Below are positions 1 through 30,777 of a stretch of 64,000 nt of DNA, one piece after another. Positions within the stretch are counted from its first letter, which is position 1. Each line of letters starts with the position of its first letter. The notes under the pieces are model-generated. The model did not search any database, was not told the DNA's origin, and saw only the letters and a program-made list of their open reading frames with translations. This DNA comes from Piscicola geometra (Eukaryota > Annelida > Clitellata > Hirudinida > Piscicolidae), in assembly GCA_943735955.1 (NCBI GenBank), contig OX030966.1, forward strand, positions 6,948,306 through 7,012,305, written 5' to 3'. The position numbers were made by a program, and so were the translations under genes.

Positions 1-226
1 TACGGATAATTCAAAGATGAAAAGGATTTTAAAGAACTAGTTGGTGGTATTGACTGAATGTCGATGAAACTCAAAGATGAAAGGACTCTGACGATGCGTG
101 GAATCCTTCATTCAATTGACATATAAGAACAAAAACCAGCATCCAGCAATAACAACAACACCAACTACAAACTACCACACCAACAGCAAAAATACAACAA
201 AATCCCCAACAAACAACAACACCCCC

Positions 227-257
<31 letters not shown>

Positions 258-260
258 CAC

Positions 261-386
261 ATAGATGAGATCATCCATGAGTCGCTTCTTGAGGTTGTCG
301 ACAATGGCGCCTTCGGTGATCTTGCTCAACAACACCATGTCCTCCACGCCCGTCTGCTTGACGTTGTGACTCTGCCAGTGGTAGGC
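261..386 (-). CDS. Myosin I (MYO1E/F-like) heavy chain, 5' motor exon, gene continues off left edge
   Basis: The minus strand gives a 126-nt, 42-codon exon bounded by a ctccag acceptor and a gtgtgt donor. It reads [20 protein letters not shown]..., then [20 protein letters not shown]. Known of the family: class I long-tailed myosins (MYO1E/MYO1F) begin with YHWQSHNVK, a VDDMVLL block and NLKKRxMDD just before the first strands of the ATPase head. The match is near residue-for-residue. Myosin I is an actin-based motor acting at membranes and endocytic sites. Only this exon is visible; the rest of the motor lies left of position 1. The start codon should be in an exon at a higher coordinate, but no convincing initiator exon was found between 387 and 4600. 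The donor runs straight into a (TTG)n tract. The family assignment is firm; the 1E versus 1F label is an inference. Confidence 0.85.
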
Positions 387-414
387 CTGGAGACATCGGG
401 GTTGGGGAGGAGGA

Positions 415-745
415 TGGTTTAGAAAGGAGGGTTAGAGGGGAGGAGGATGGTTGAGAAGGGAGGGTAAGAGGGGAAGGGAGGAGGATGGTTGAGAAGGGAG
501 GGTAAGAGGGGAAGGGAGGAGGATGGTTGAGAAAGAAGGGTTAGAGGGGAGGAGGAAGAGGATGGTTGAGAAGGGAGGGTAAAAGGGGAAGGGAGGAGGA
601 TGGTTGAGAAGGGAGGGTAAAAGGGGAAGGGAGGAGGATGGTTGAGAAGGGAGGGTAAAAAGGGAAGGGAGGAGGATGGTTGAGAAGGGAGGGTAAAAGG
701 GGAAGGGAGGAGGATGGTTGAGAAGGGAGGGTAAGAGGGGAAGGG
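415..745. repeat. Purine-rich minisatellite, unit about 38 bp
   Basis: About eight imperfect copies of a G/A-rich unit built on gaagggagggtaagagggg and gaggaggatggttga. It lies upstream of the myosin exon on that gene's strand, so probably in its first intron. No coding potential is supported. Confidence 0.8.
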
Positions 746-3378
746 TGTAGATGAAAGGGTGGTGGGCTAGTTGAATGCTGAGATGGGAAGGGTTAGTTGG
801 ATGGTAAGCCTGGAAGAGATAGGAAGGAGGAGGGGGAGGGGGGGAAGTAGGGTGGAGTGGGAAGGAAGAATAGTGGGTAAGTTAGATGGTGGGTTTGGTT
901 GGAGAGTGGGTTGGTTGGATGGTGGGTTTGGTTGGATGGTGGGTTGGTTGGATGGTGGGTTGGTTGGATGGTGGGTTGGTTGGTTGGATGGTGGGTTGGT
1001 TGGGTGGAAGGTATTTTTGGTAATGGCTCTAATGGTGGAAGGTGGTGAGTGGATTGAAAATGAGGTAGTTAGGTAGAATGATGGCTTGGGGTGAGTGGAT
1101 GTATGGGACATGGGTTGAAGGTTAGAGTTATTGATGATTGAACTTGTACTAGATACAGGTGAGTCAACAGAAATACATTAATCGATAGATGGAGGATGGA
1201 TGAAAAATATTGAAACAATTAATGTGTGAGAGGAACAGCTGGCCTTTGAAAGACTATCCCAACAATTCTTCATTATTCAGAAGTCATTTAAGTGAAAACA
1301 ATGGTGCTAACAAGATTAGCATACGGAACAAGAGGTTCTCTATGTACCAAACATGCAACCCACCATTCCGGACACTTGGTTCTTTTAGTTTTCCAAACAA
1401 TTTTTCAACTTAACAGTTTTCTCTTAATCAGTTTATTGATCACTCGATGTTACTCACTCATTAATCACCCTCGCTACAGACGCTTCACTGGTGCACAGTT
1501 CTCAACATACAAATATTTCAAATTAATGGGCTTTTTAACTGTTTTGTTTTTAATATATAGGCTTCATTTGTTTGCAATGCATTTACTTTTCAAAACGAAA
1601 ACAACACCTTGAAGTTATGATTTGAATCGGTAAAACGTATGAAAACTATTTTTATGACATGTATGAAATCCAAATCAATGAAGCCTCTCATAAAAGCTAG
1701 GACTGATTAGACTTAATTCTATAAATCATTACAAATCATTACTGATTATTATTTATTTTTTTTACTTTCACAAAGTTTTCAATTCAGAAATCTTTTTGAG
1801 TTCTGTCTTGAGGTAAACCGCCAGCAAATGAGTGTCCTTGCTGAATAGCAAGTATTGACACTTCAGTTTATCTAATGACGTTCTGAAGAGCAATCAGTCT
1901 GAATAACTCATAATAATAAAACGAAATTATAAAATTATAATGAAAAATAATAGAATAGAGAGATCTAGAGAGATCTGGAGAGAGGGAGAGAGGGAGAGAG
2001 ACTAGAGTGCATGTCTCAAGCATGTCTTAATCATGTCTTGAAGCTAAAATTGCCTTTTGGATCATTTGGATCATTACATTAGTAATATTTTGTAGAATAA
2101 ATTTAAAATATTATGTATTTCAAGATAATATGGCTTACAGAAATACAAGAAAAGATAACTTCTAGAATAAATTAGTAGCACTTGTAATATTAAGAGATAG
2201 ATTAGCAGTGTTTGCAAGGCGTGAATGGAAAGCCATTGTTAATTGTGAAGCTGTTGCGATGAAGGCGGCAAGTGTGCTTCGGTGAAAAATGAAATAAAAT
2301 TTAATTGAATGAAGTATTGTGAAGAAAGCCACTTGAATGTGGAGTCGTGCAGTTTTCGTGCGTTTTGGATTGCACGGTCGTGTCGTGGGGTGCAGCTTAT
2401 GGTGGTTTCTAAAGTCTTAAGATAGAGATCCAGTGCCAACTAAAGGCTGCTTGATGCTGTTGTGTCAGAAGAACTCAGTGACTGATTGATAAGTTGTCTC
2501 AGAAGTTGATGTGACAGCATCCAACCTTCCACCTCGTTCGAGATGTGGTCATAAGCTTCGAAGGGGTGTGCTGGTTGAGAAGACATCAGAAAGCGAGAGG
2601 GAGGTTGAATGTTTATGAAAGAGTGCCCTGGATGGACTTTTCGAGCCTGTCGCATGTGTTGGAGGCATTGTCGATTCGAATGCACAATTAAGCCTTGGAA
2701 ACACTGAGATTCCAGAGTATTATTCCAAGAAGATTTTTTAAAACAAATATTTTTATATCAATAATTTTTGCGGCTTTTAACGAAGTTTTTGTTCAATTTG
2801 TATTTTGGGAGTGCGCGTTGATTGGCATGCACTCAGAACCTGCTTTGAAATATCTTTCTGTGCATTTGCTCGGAAGCTGCAATCGAATCGAATTGAATTC
2901 TGATCACTTTCTCATCTTCTAATGGCCCCTATCGTAGCTGAAACAATTACGTTTTGGCATGCACTTACAATTTTTATCATACAAATAATTTTTTCCCTTT
3001 TTTTTATATCTGAAAACATAATTAAATTAAGCACAATTGATTCTGACGAAGGCTTCTTCTCTGACTGATTTGAGATGAAGTTAATTTGAAATTACTAAAA
3101 TATAATTCTCAATTTGAATTCACCCTCGAAACACCGATGTCAAAAAACGTTTATCTGAAATGTTTGTAACTTGAGCATGTTGCAAGATAAAGACATCGCC
3201 ATGGCAACACAGGTTAGAGGGTGACCCAGATCTGCTCTGCATCCCCCTCCAAAGGCAAAAATTATTTGTCCTTCTTTTGCAGCGACTACTTTTATAATCT
3301 TGCATTTTTTTGCTTTCTTAAAAAATATTTTTAATAAAAGATGCGCTTGGAATCAGCAACAGCTGTGTTCAAGAACAC

Positions 3379-3380
<2 letters not shown>
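746..3380. other. Gene-poor stretch
   Basis: It holds a GGTTGGATGGTGG tandem repeat (about 880-1010) and otherwise AT-rich unique sequence. A minus-strand region at about 2240-2685 is open in two adjoining frames but resembles no family I know and lacks clear splice signals. I see no supportable gene. Confidence 0.5.
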
Positions 3381-3730
<350 letters not shown>

Positions 3731-4396
3731 TCTATTAGAGGCTGATGAAGCAAGAGGGTGAGTAGAAGCAGCTGATAGATCAATGCTGGACTCCTAAAGG
3801 CAAGAAATGCCAGTAATACCACATGAGTATATTAGGATACCACAGGATAACTTTGTACTAACAAACTAATCCTGCAAGATACCATTGTACTGAGAAATTA
3901 GTACTTCGGGATACCACAGTACTGAAATATTTTACACCGCATTAATAGTTAGATAATTACACGGTAAAACATTCTGAGCGTCGTTAAAACTCCAGTTTAA
4001 AGGCAATTGAGACTTAATTGCCGTTCGAAGATTCAATTAATTGCACTGTAGGCTGGAGAGGCAAGGAGGAAAAGAAATGAGAAGGTGGCTAACGGGATTT
4101 TGCATTTATTTCGCCACAAGCAGATGCGTTGATGAATGAATAATTCATATGGTGATTAACTGTGAAATAAGTTTTAAAATCGAAAAGTTTTGATGTTAGA
4201 GTCATTGAAATACAAACGAGAACAAGTTTTTTTCAAGTTAACTTGGGGACTTCTCGATCTTTCAGTTTTGAATTCTGATCTGAACCGGTGAGACTGCCCC
4301 AGAGGTTTATGCAAACATGAAGAAAACGTGAGACGGTCAGTCTATTGGAAACAAACTGTCGTCAACTCAACCATCATTGCAGTTATTTAAACTCTT

Positions 4397-4515
4397 TTCT
4401 CACCATCATCGCCATCATCGTCATCATCATCATCGTCATCATCATTGTCGTCATCATCGTCATCATCATCGTCATCATCGTCATCATCGTCGTCATCATC
4501 GTCGTCATCGTCATG
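4397..4515. repeat. (CAT/CGT)n microsatellite
   Basis: Trinucleotide tract of CAT and CGT just upstream of the first open exon of the receptor gene. Confidence 0.85.
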
Positions 4516-4641
4516 AAATAGATAATTTCACTTAAAATAAGCCTCTTCAGTTACCTCTACTACAACAACATCTATAACAACAGAAACATAAATTGTCTCA
4601 ACCTCAAACACAACAACAACGACACAACTTCGACAACAACT

Positions 4642-22078
<17,437 letters not shown>

Positions 22079-22641
22079 TATCGTTTTGGTATTCGCTGAT
22101 GTCACCCAGAACTCAAAGAGAGTTGATGCTTCTAATAATACAGACGTTCTCACTCATTCGGCATTTTTATTCTTTTTCATATAATTATTTGGTTAAAATA
22201 TTTTCAACTCCGCAAAATGTCATGCATCGATTCACACTTCATTTTTAGATTTTAAATATTGAAATGAATAAACGAAACTAAATTAGAGGCGTTGTGACGA
22301 CTTCAGCTTTCTTCCTGAAACCACTCGCCATCTCAGCTGCATCCCTGCCACCAACCCTCACCCCTCTCATAGAGCATCTCTTCAGCAGTCGCCCCGAAAC
22401 ACAATACTTCCTGAAACACACGCGATCCTCCAACACTGACTCATCGTCTGCCTCTCTCTTCGGGTTCAGCCGTTTCGTTCAATTTTCTCCCCCATTAATC
22501 CTTAATTACAACACGAACTTCATTCAATGAAATCGATCGAGCTCGCACGCAGCACTGTTGCCAGCATGTGTTGGGTGCTCCCTTAGAAAATTTGTGCAAA
22601 GAAGTTCCAACAGTTTAACAGCGTGTCCAAACAGTTTTGAA
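22079..22641 (+). other. Intergenic stretch between receptor and glycosyltransferase-like gene
   Basis: AT-rich 3' UTR with AATAAA at 22267-22272, then a pyrimidine-rich region open from 22294 to 22530 that matches nothing I know. It may be 5' leader of the next gene. Confidence 0.4.
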
Positions 22642-22725
22642 ATGCGTTTGAATAAATTTTGTATTTTGTTCTTGAGTGCCTTGACTTTCCTGCTTTGCTT
22701 TGTCTTCCGATACAGAGAGATCCAG
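22642..22725 (+). CDS. Candidate signal-anchor exon of the downstream gene
   Basis: ATG at 22642 gives MRLNKFCILFLSALTFLL and then CFVFRYREIQ, ending at a possible gttttg donor. A short basic N-terminus plus one hydrophobic span is the usual type II anchor of Golgi glycosyltransferases, which fits the next exons. However, I could not find an acceptor that joins it in phase to the 22809 frame, so the link is only inferred from position. Confidence 0.3.
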
Positions 22726-22808
22726 GTTTTGTATTGCGTTTTAAAGCGGGTTTTGTAACTTTAAATTTTTTTTATATTATAAAATAATTAAAACTAAAAG
22801 TTTTTTTA

Positions 22809-25271
22809 ATGTTAAAAGTTTTAAATAACAATCTAAAAACCAACCGCAATGTAAAGACAGAGTCGTTCATCAAAAAGGCCTTGTCAAGAACACAAAAACA
22901 CGTAGCATCCTTAGCGACCTCCGTTGCCACCTCTGTTGCCACTCCCTCTCCTCCCAGCAACTTTTCCAGCAGCACCTGGATTATACTGGAAGCGTACCAT
23001 GCATTCAGATGCTGGTCCCTCGCCAAGAGACTGTCTCTCTGCACAGTGATGTGTGTGTCTGAGAACGACTATGCAGGCGAAAAGTGAGTTCGATGCTTTG
23101 AAGCGTTGTCGTTATTGAAATGATTTTATAATAAAGTAGACTGACAGAATACTTACGTCGTGGTGGGAAGAAAGATTCTAGAGTTGAAGATTTAGCCATG
23201 AGATAATTTTAATAGCAATTTAACTAACTGAACAACATCATTTAATTTTTTTTTAATGAATTGGAAAAAAATTCTATAAAAACACATTGAAGATGTATTT
23301 ATACGTAATTGTTAAGTAAGCATTCAAGTGGTTGCAAACACCTCTTGCAGACTCGAGAACCTTTTGTTGGTCGACGGCAGAGTGCTCGAGACGACCAGAC
23401 AGACCTACAACCTCTCGCTCCTGCCCCTGCATGACCTCCTCTCGTTCATTGCCATCAAGGTGACCACACGTACCATCAGCACAGCAAGAACGTTTGTGAC
23501 TGTTATAACTTTAACGTATGCACAAATACACGCACCCTCCCTGCAGTGGGGCGCTATAGTGATATACAGAAGTGAGAACGGAGTCGTGTCAGCGGAGATG
23601 GCTCACAGACTGGAGGGTCTGTCGAGCAGGGGCAGTTTGACCTTCAAGGGCACCTCCTCCTTCGACACCTCCCTTTACTTCGCATGCAACTCATCATCTG
23701 CCGTGTCTGCCGCCTCGGAAAGAGATCACGTGATGCCCCTGCTGTGCGACCACAACCACCTGGCAGGCATATCCACTCCAGCCGTCTTCCCCTCTGCACA
23801 CCTCGCCAAGAACTGCGACGCCTCCATGCCTGACCTTCTCTTGCATGGAAACTCTCATCTGCCTATCAGCTTTTCTGCCTCCATCTTTTCCCGCTGCGCC
23901 TTTTACTTCTTGCCTCTCATGGAGAACTCTGTCACGGACACTCGCCAGTACGAGAAGTATTCCTGCCTTCTCCAGCACCTGATGGCGTGGTCAGGCTGCG
24001 GTGTTTCCGTTCACTGGGACGAAAGCAACAGCAGAACAAAACACCAGACTTTCAATGTTTCTAGTTGCTTGGAGATGGAAAAAAAGTTTCCGATTTGCAA
24101 GAGTGAAGAGGTGGGCGAGTGTGTGTCTGAAACGATGAGAGCAGTGCTTGACGATGAGGTCAAGTCGAGGCTGGAGAGATGGATGGATGTTTTGAAATCG
24201 ATCGGTTTCAAGCAGGACCGCATCAAACCCTTCCATGAGACTTGCACCCGCACCATCTGGCATCCCAAGGTGCACAGGCGGAATGAAAAGTTCGAGAACT
24301 TTGAGGCAATCAAGAACCAATACGAACGACTTTGTTTTAAAACGAATACTTCGAACTACCCAAAAGTGGATCTGTCTAGACCATGGTATCAAAAGACCAA
24401 CATCGTCTTGTTGGTCATCTTCAACCGACTCTACGCTGAGCTCATACCCTTGATCGAAGTGCAATACAGACCCTTCTATCCGAACATCATTTACTGCGCT
24501 GACCAGCTGCCGCCCCTCAACACCACCACCCCCTACCGACTGCACTTTGTGACCTTCAAGCAGAAGTACCAGCCTGGAAGTCTGCACTACGAGTGCCATC
24601 TCAAGGTCATCAGCATGGGCCTGCAAGTCGAAGGGATCCTCTCTGTGGCTGATGACCTCCTTTTGAAAAGTGAAGTTGTTCATTACCCGCTGAATAAGCT
24701 TTGGTACCGCTCGAGAGGTGCATTTCGAATCAAAGACATGAACAGCGGCATGGACTGCCATGAGAGTGGTGTTTGTGACTTCAAGACTGACTGGCCGTGG
24801 TGGCAGTTATTCGAGAGGCAAACTCTTTCTTTTTTGAAAGAACTTGACGAACAAACTGACGCAGACTTGGCGGCAATGCGGAGGCAGATGGTTTCGTCTG
24901 CCAGGTCCAATCGTCGGATGTTTGGCGCGGTTTCTGACACTTTCTTCCTGCCTAAAAGTTACTTTACAAACTTCACAAAGATTATGTCTCTACTTTTGAA
25001 AAACGAGGTGTTCTTAGAAATCGCCATTCCAACTGCCCTCAGGTGCCTGGAGTCTCCGGAAAGAATTCACGACATGGAAACACTGTACAAATGGGACGTC
25101 AACCGCTACCGACCATGGCTGCACTTGAGAGAGTCTGTGCTCGCAGGCGTTGACGCCTTCCACCCCGTGAAACTGAAGTCAGTGCTGGCGATGGAGGCAC
25201 CAGCTGTGCATATGTTTTGCCATGGCATAGTCCCCTACTTGCACAACCCCAGTCAGATGTATGCGTCTTAG
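22809..25271 (+). CDS. STELLO/DUF288-like putative glycosyltransferase
   Basis: Three exons, 22809(or an upstream acceptor)-23083, 23351-23459 and 23547-25271, give about 700 residues. Junctions are phase 2 then phase 0. The 87-nt second intron is a multiple of three with no stop. The middle resembles the STELLO/DUF288 pattern: a CAFYFLPLMENSVTDTRQYE block, a SGCGVSVHWDES strand, and a helical ERWMDVLKSIGFKQDRI segment. The C-terminal part looks like a second transferase domain: TNIVLLVIFNRLYAELIPLI, YRPFYPNIIYC and GILSVADDLLL, where the DD could be the metal or nucleotide-sugar motif. Inference: a Golgi-luminal transferase-like protein of unknown substrate. Family recall is moderate; the exon model is stronger than the functional label. 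The 5' end is unresolved. Confidence 0.6.
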
Positions 25272-25333
25272 TGACTGCCTGGACCGTGTGCCTATCATGT
25301 TAATTCTAGTTCTTAAGGTATTACTTTTCAATT

Positions 25334-25512
25334 ATGAAAATGATGATGAAGATGATGATAATGACGATGAACGATGACGACGATGAACGATGACGACGAT
25401 GAACGATGACGACGATGATGTTGATGATGATGATGATGTTGATGACGATGATGAAGATGATGGTGATGATGATGATGACGGTGATGCTGATGATGATGAT
25501 GATGACGATGAA
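25334..25512. repeat. (GAT/GAC)n microsatellite
   Basis: Degenerate GATGAC/GATGAT tract just downstream of the glycosyltransferase-like gene. Apparent Asp or Met open frames here are artefacts. Confidence 0.85.
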
Positions 25513-25696
25513 CGATATTCCTACACACGCATTAACCTCGTCAAGGGAAGGTTCGTGCAGATGCTTAATTGAGACGTTTTATTTCATTATTATTATTTCA
25601 GGCGACAATTAAAGTCGGGGGAGCTTTTTCCAAATTTATATATTTTGTTTTCATGTCAAAAAGTGTAAAAATTACTTGAATTTTTAAATGACAAAT

Positions 25697-26502
25697 CAGT
25701 GTTGTTCCAGTTAACTGTAACTGCAACTAAAATGGTAAATTAACTGAAAAATATGATTCAGTTAACTGTAACTATAATTCAATGCATAACTGTAACTGAA
25801 AGAAAAACTGAAAAACAAGATTACTAACTGAATAGTAACTAAAAAAATATCTACTTAAAAAATGGGAAGCGCTACAAGATAAAACATTGGCAGATGCACG
25901 TTTTTGAGCAATTATATGATCAATTTATTTCATTCTTCGAGTCCGATTATATTAATTTAGTGTTTTACATAGTTACTTTTTTTTGACCAGTTGAATTATA
26001 CAAATTTTTATGAAATGTTCAAGGTTAATAGTGGCAGAAAACAAGAAAATGGCGTATGGACCTATTTTATTTACGAAGCCTCATGCCACAAAAGCGAATG
26101 TCAGGTTTCAGAAGAGGATGATAATGATAACGAGAAAGTTACCAGACAACACACTGTAGTTGATAATTATTTACGTAATTACATTTTAAAATATTATTTA
26201 CCAAGCTATGAGCATAATTTATAAGCATTTAAATAATTTCAATTAAAAAAATTGAATTGAAGACATTTATGAAAATGAACAGCGTATATTATGAATAATA
26301 TATTTATATATCTTTCAAATAATTTGACTTTTAAACATTAATTTGGGCTGTATTTTAAATAAAAATTCATTTTTTCTCCATCTTGATTAACTGTAACTGT
26401 AACTAACAAAAATAACTGAAACTGAAATAGTAACTGAAAAATTAAATTTTTCATAACTGTAACTTGAACTTGAACTGAAAAATCCGAACTGGAAAATCAC
26501 TG
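25697..26502 (+). mobile_element. Non-autonomous hAT-type DNA transposon with intact target duplication
   Basis: The element begins CAGTGTTGTTCCAGTTAAC and ends, read inward on the other strand, CAGTGATTTTCCAGTT. It is flanked by a perfect 8-bp duplication, TGACAAAT (25689-25696 and 26503-26510). An 8-bp duplication and CAGTG-type inverted termini are hallmarks of the hAT superfamily. Subterminal regions are crowded with AACTGTAAC motifs on both sides, likely transposase-binding sites. Inside is a short ORF (25991-26224) also found in the inverted copy at 28821-29054. Its 806-bp length and lack of transposase indicate an internally deleted derivative. Confidence 0.85.
25991..26224 (+). CDS. 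Short transposon-borne ORF, possibly a BED-finger remnant
   Basis: A 77-residue frame with VWTYFIYEASCHKSEC followed by an acidic stretch and QHTVVDNYLRNYILKYYL. A Trp/Phe pair before two cysteines and a later His recalls the BED fingers at the N-terminus of hAT transposases, but the Cys spacing is not canonical. It is nearly identical to the reverse-strand copy at 28821-29054, with few substitutions and no frameshift. Probably a relic of the first transposase exon. Confidence 0.45.
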   Translation: MNYTNFYEMFKVNSGRKQENGVWTYFIYEASCHKSECQVSEEDDNDNEKVTRQHTVVDNYLRNYILKYYLPSYEHNL

Positions 26503-26742
26503 TGACAAATCCATCGGTGATCGCAGAAATGTTTCAAGGGGGGGGGGGGGGGGGGAGCAAAACAGCGGCATAAAGCGCCCCAAAAATCTCTCAAAAAGAT
26601 ATATGCAGTGATACAATGAATTTTTATTTATAATACAGCCCAAATTAGTGTTTAAAAGTCAAATTATTTAAAAGATATATAAATATATTATTCATAATAT
26701 ACGCTGTTCATTTTCATAAATGTCTTCAATTCAATTTTGCTG
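26243..26742. repeat. Inverted repeat joining two hAT copies
   Basis: About 125 bp at 26243-26370 recurs in reverse complement at about 26617-26742, sharing the segment around GAAGACATTTATGAAAATG. It is the 3' part of the forward element meeting the 3' part of the reverse element. A run of about 20 G lies between (26537-26556). Confidence 0.75.
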
Positions 26743-27897
26743 AGGCGATTTTTTCCCTTGCAGTTAGGTCTCCGCACACTTAAAACATGTCTTGCGCAAA
26801 AGAAGCTAATAATCTAGGGTACTCAATAATTTAAGTGCTAACATTTCTCCTGTATGTGGATGAGACACAGAATGAACATTTAGCAGGATTGATTGATTGA
26901 TTGACCTGAATTGCACGACGCATTGATGGATTATAAAAGGGTGCAGAGATCCCGAGACATGAAAGTGTAAGACCCTTCTTAGTCCAGCAATCCATGCTAA
27001 TGTAGGTAGTCGCATAAATTTTTCAAATTATCTTTTCGAAAATGAAATTATAATTTTCTGAAAAAGGAGTTAAAAACATAAATAAATATATAAAATATAT
27101 TTTTAAAAATTATTTATAACGAAGATAGAGCCATTTAAAAGTTGAAATTAGCATCAAAGATTTTACACTTAAAAAGTGACGCACACTTCTAAGCATTGTT
27201 TAAAATCAAGTTTGCGGCTTGTATAAGCGACATAATTCAAACTTAATTTTTTTATAAATTAAAATAAGTTTAATTTATTATTAGTTTTATAATTAAAATA
27301 AATAAATAACGTTTTTACTCCTTTTATTATGAAAAATGATAACAATTCACCGTATATAGCATGTCTGTATTGATTGAGGGTTGGAATTTAAACGGATCAT
27401 TAAGAAATAATATAACTTCACTTATATTGTTATCCTTTCTTAATCTGTTTATAGAGCCATAAACATTAGCGATTGCCCCACTAATTGTGCAATAATTAAC
27501 AGTAAAACTAATCCGCCTATCCATTAAATTGCTTATTACCTCATTCCACTTGGGACGCCTCTTACCCCTAGCTCAGGAAGAAATGAATAGACAAAACCAT
27601 TTAGAAGTGGTTCTGATGGGCTGGAATAATTTTCTTTAACAAAAACCCTCAAGTCAAACTCCTTATTCATCAACACACCAGCACGCTCACTATTATTTGT
27701 TTCCTTGGTCGAGTACGAATATCTTAGTAATCTTTTGAGAAAAAAATTATTAATTCTAATATAAAATATAAAAATAATAAAAATAATTATTTGGAATGAA
27801 TTAGTTTTTATAATTGATTGAGATTAATTAATGCATTTAATTATAAACAGAACAGCAAATATCTCAGTGATGCCTATTTGACAAACTAAATCGATTA

Positions 27898-28398
27898 TCC
27901 TATTTTGTTTTGTGAATAGCACACTAACTTAAATAATTACTCAATTTTGGTTTTCTAATCCTTATTTTTGAACTGTCCTATGATATGATTTCGAAAACTT
28001 CACTTCTCTCGCAAATCGCGGGACAGAGCAGCAACTCCCCGAAAGAGGTGCCTAGTTGACAAAGTTGTCAAATAGTATTTGTCAATTCGCGCACAAACTA
28101 AATTGAATATTTAATTTTAGTTTTCTTTTGGTTATTTTTGAACTCTCCTATGATATGATTTCGAAAATTTCATATTTCTAGCAATTCCCTGAACAGAGCA
28201 GCAACTCCCTAAAGTTAAAATACTATTTGACAACTATGTCAACTAGGCACCTCTTTCGGGGAGTTGCTGCTCTGTCCCGCGATTTGCGAGAGAAGAGAAA
28301 TTTTCGATATCATATCATAGGATAATTCAAAAATAAGGATTAGAAAACCAAAATTGAGTAATTAATTTAGTTAGTGTGCCATTCACAAAACAAAAAAA
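27898..28398. repeat. Foldback palindrome with about 185-bp arms
   Basis: The left arm (about 27898-28085) and right arm (about 28217-28398) are near-perfect reverse complements. Shared segments include GGACAGAGCAGCAACTCCCC and TCCTATGATATGATTTCG. The loop (about 28126-28213) holds a diverged third copy of part of the left arm in direct orientation. It looks like a foldback or MITE-type insertion nested in the reverse hAT copy. Its own duplication is not clear. Confidence 0.75.
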
Positions 28399-28820
28399 CT
28401 AAAAAAATCATTCCCTTTCGAATAATATTTCTCTTAACACATGTGTTCTTCCTCATATATAGGCAGCCAAGATTATTCTCGGTTCTTCTATGAACAATTT
28501 GATGTAACCATATACTATATAAACATACGTGATATTTATAAAATAAAGAAAAAGTGAGCACACTCATTTCATGCGCATGGAGAATGGCTAAATACGCGGC
28601 CAAGAATATAGCTTCGATTTGTAACGCCAATCCCTTTAAATTTAAAGGGACATGCGACTACCTATGCTAATGACAACGCGATGTCCAGTTTGAAGATCTT
28701 TACGAATTCGATCTTCTGCATTGTTCTTATAATCTTTTATCAAAGAAATCATTTTCTCTGAACCTAAATGATAGAAATTGCATATATTTACTACTGTTTA
28801 ATTGAAATGATTTAAATGGC

Positions 28821-29054
28821 TTATAAATTATGCTCATCACTTGGTAAATAATATTTAAAAATGTAAATACGTAAATAATTATCAACTACGGTGTGTGAGC
28901 TGGTAACTTTCTCCTTATCATTATCATCCTCTTCTGAAACCTGACATTCGCTTTTGTCGCATGAGGCTTCGTAAATAAAATAGGTCCATACGCCATTTTC
29001 TTGTTTTCTGCCACTATTAACCTTGAACATTTCATAAAAATTTGTATAATTCAA
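28821..29054 (-). CDS. Second copy of the transposon-borne ORF
   Basis: Near-identical to the 25991-26224 frame (for example ASCDKSEC in place of ASCHKSEC). The intact frame in both copies suggests recent duplication or some constraint. Not a host gene. Confidence 0.45.
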   Translation of the reverse strand: MNYTNFYEMFKVNSGRKQENGVWTYFIYEASCDKSECQVSEEDDNDKEKVTSSHTVVDNYLRIYIFKYYLPSDEHNL

Positions 29055-29342
29055 CTGGTCAAAAAAAAGTAACTATGTAAAACACTGAATTAATATAAGC
29101 GGACTCGAAGAATAAAATAAATTTATCATATTATTGATCAAAAACGTGCATCTGCCAATGTTTTATCTTGTAGCGCTTCCCATTTTTTAAATAGATATTT
29201 TTTAGTTACTATTCAGTTAGTATTCTTGTTTTTCAGTTTCTATTTCAGTTACAGTTATGCATTGAATTACAGTTACAGTTAAAGTTACAGTTAACTGAAA
29301 CATATTTTTCAGTTACATTTACAGTTAACTGGAACAACACTG

Positions 29343-30777
<1,435 letters not shown>

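Larger units (their letters stand above)
26617..29342 (-). mobile_element. Longer, truncated hAT relative in inverted orientation
   Basis: Read on the minus strand it starts at 29342 with CAGTGTTGTTCCAGTTAAC, carries the same subterminal motifs and the same 77-residue ORF (28821-29054), and ends in the region shared with the forward element (about 26617-26742). The far terminal repeat is missing, so no target duplication can be paired. It contains roughly 2 kb absent from the 806-bp element, including a nested foldback, but no recognisable transposase catalytic region. Its minus-strand open frames (26806-27015, 27327-27524, 28367-28630) match nothing I know. Confidence 0.65.

Noticed and set aside
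26806..27524. hAT transposase catalytic region in the reverse-strand element
   Set aside because: The minus-strand frames are short and show no recognisable catalytic or C-terminal dimerisation motif.
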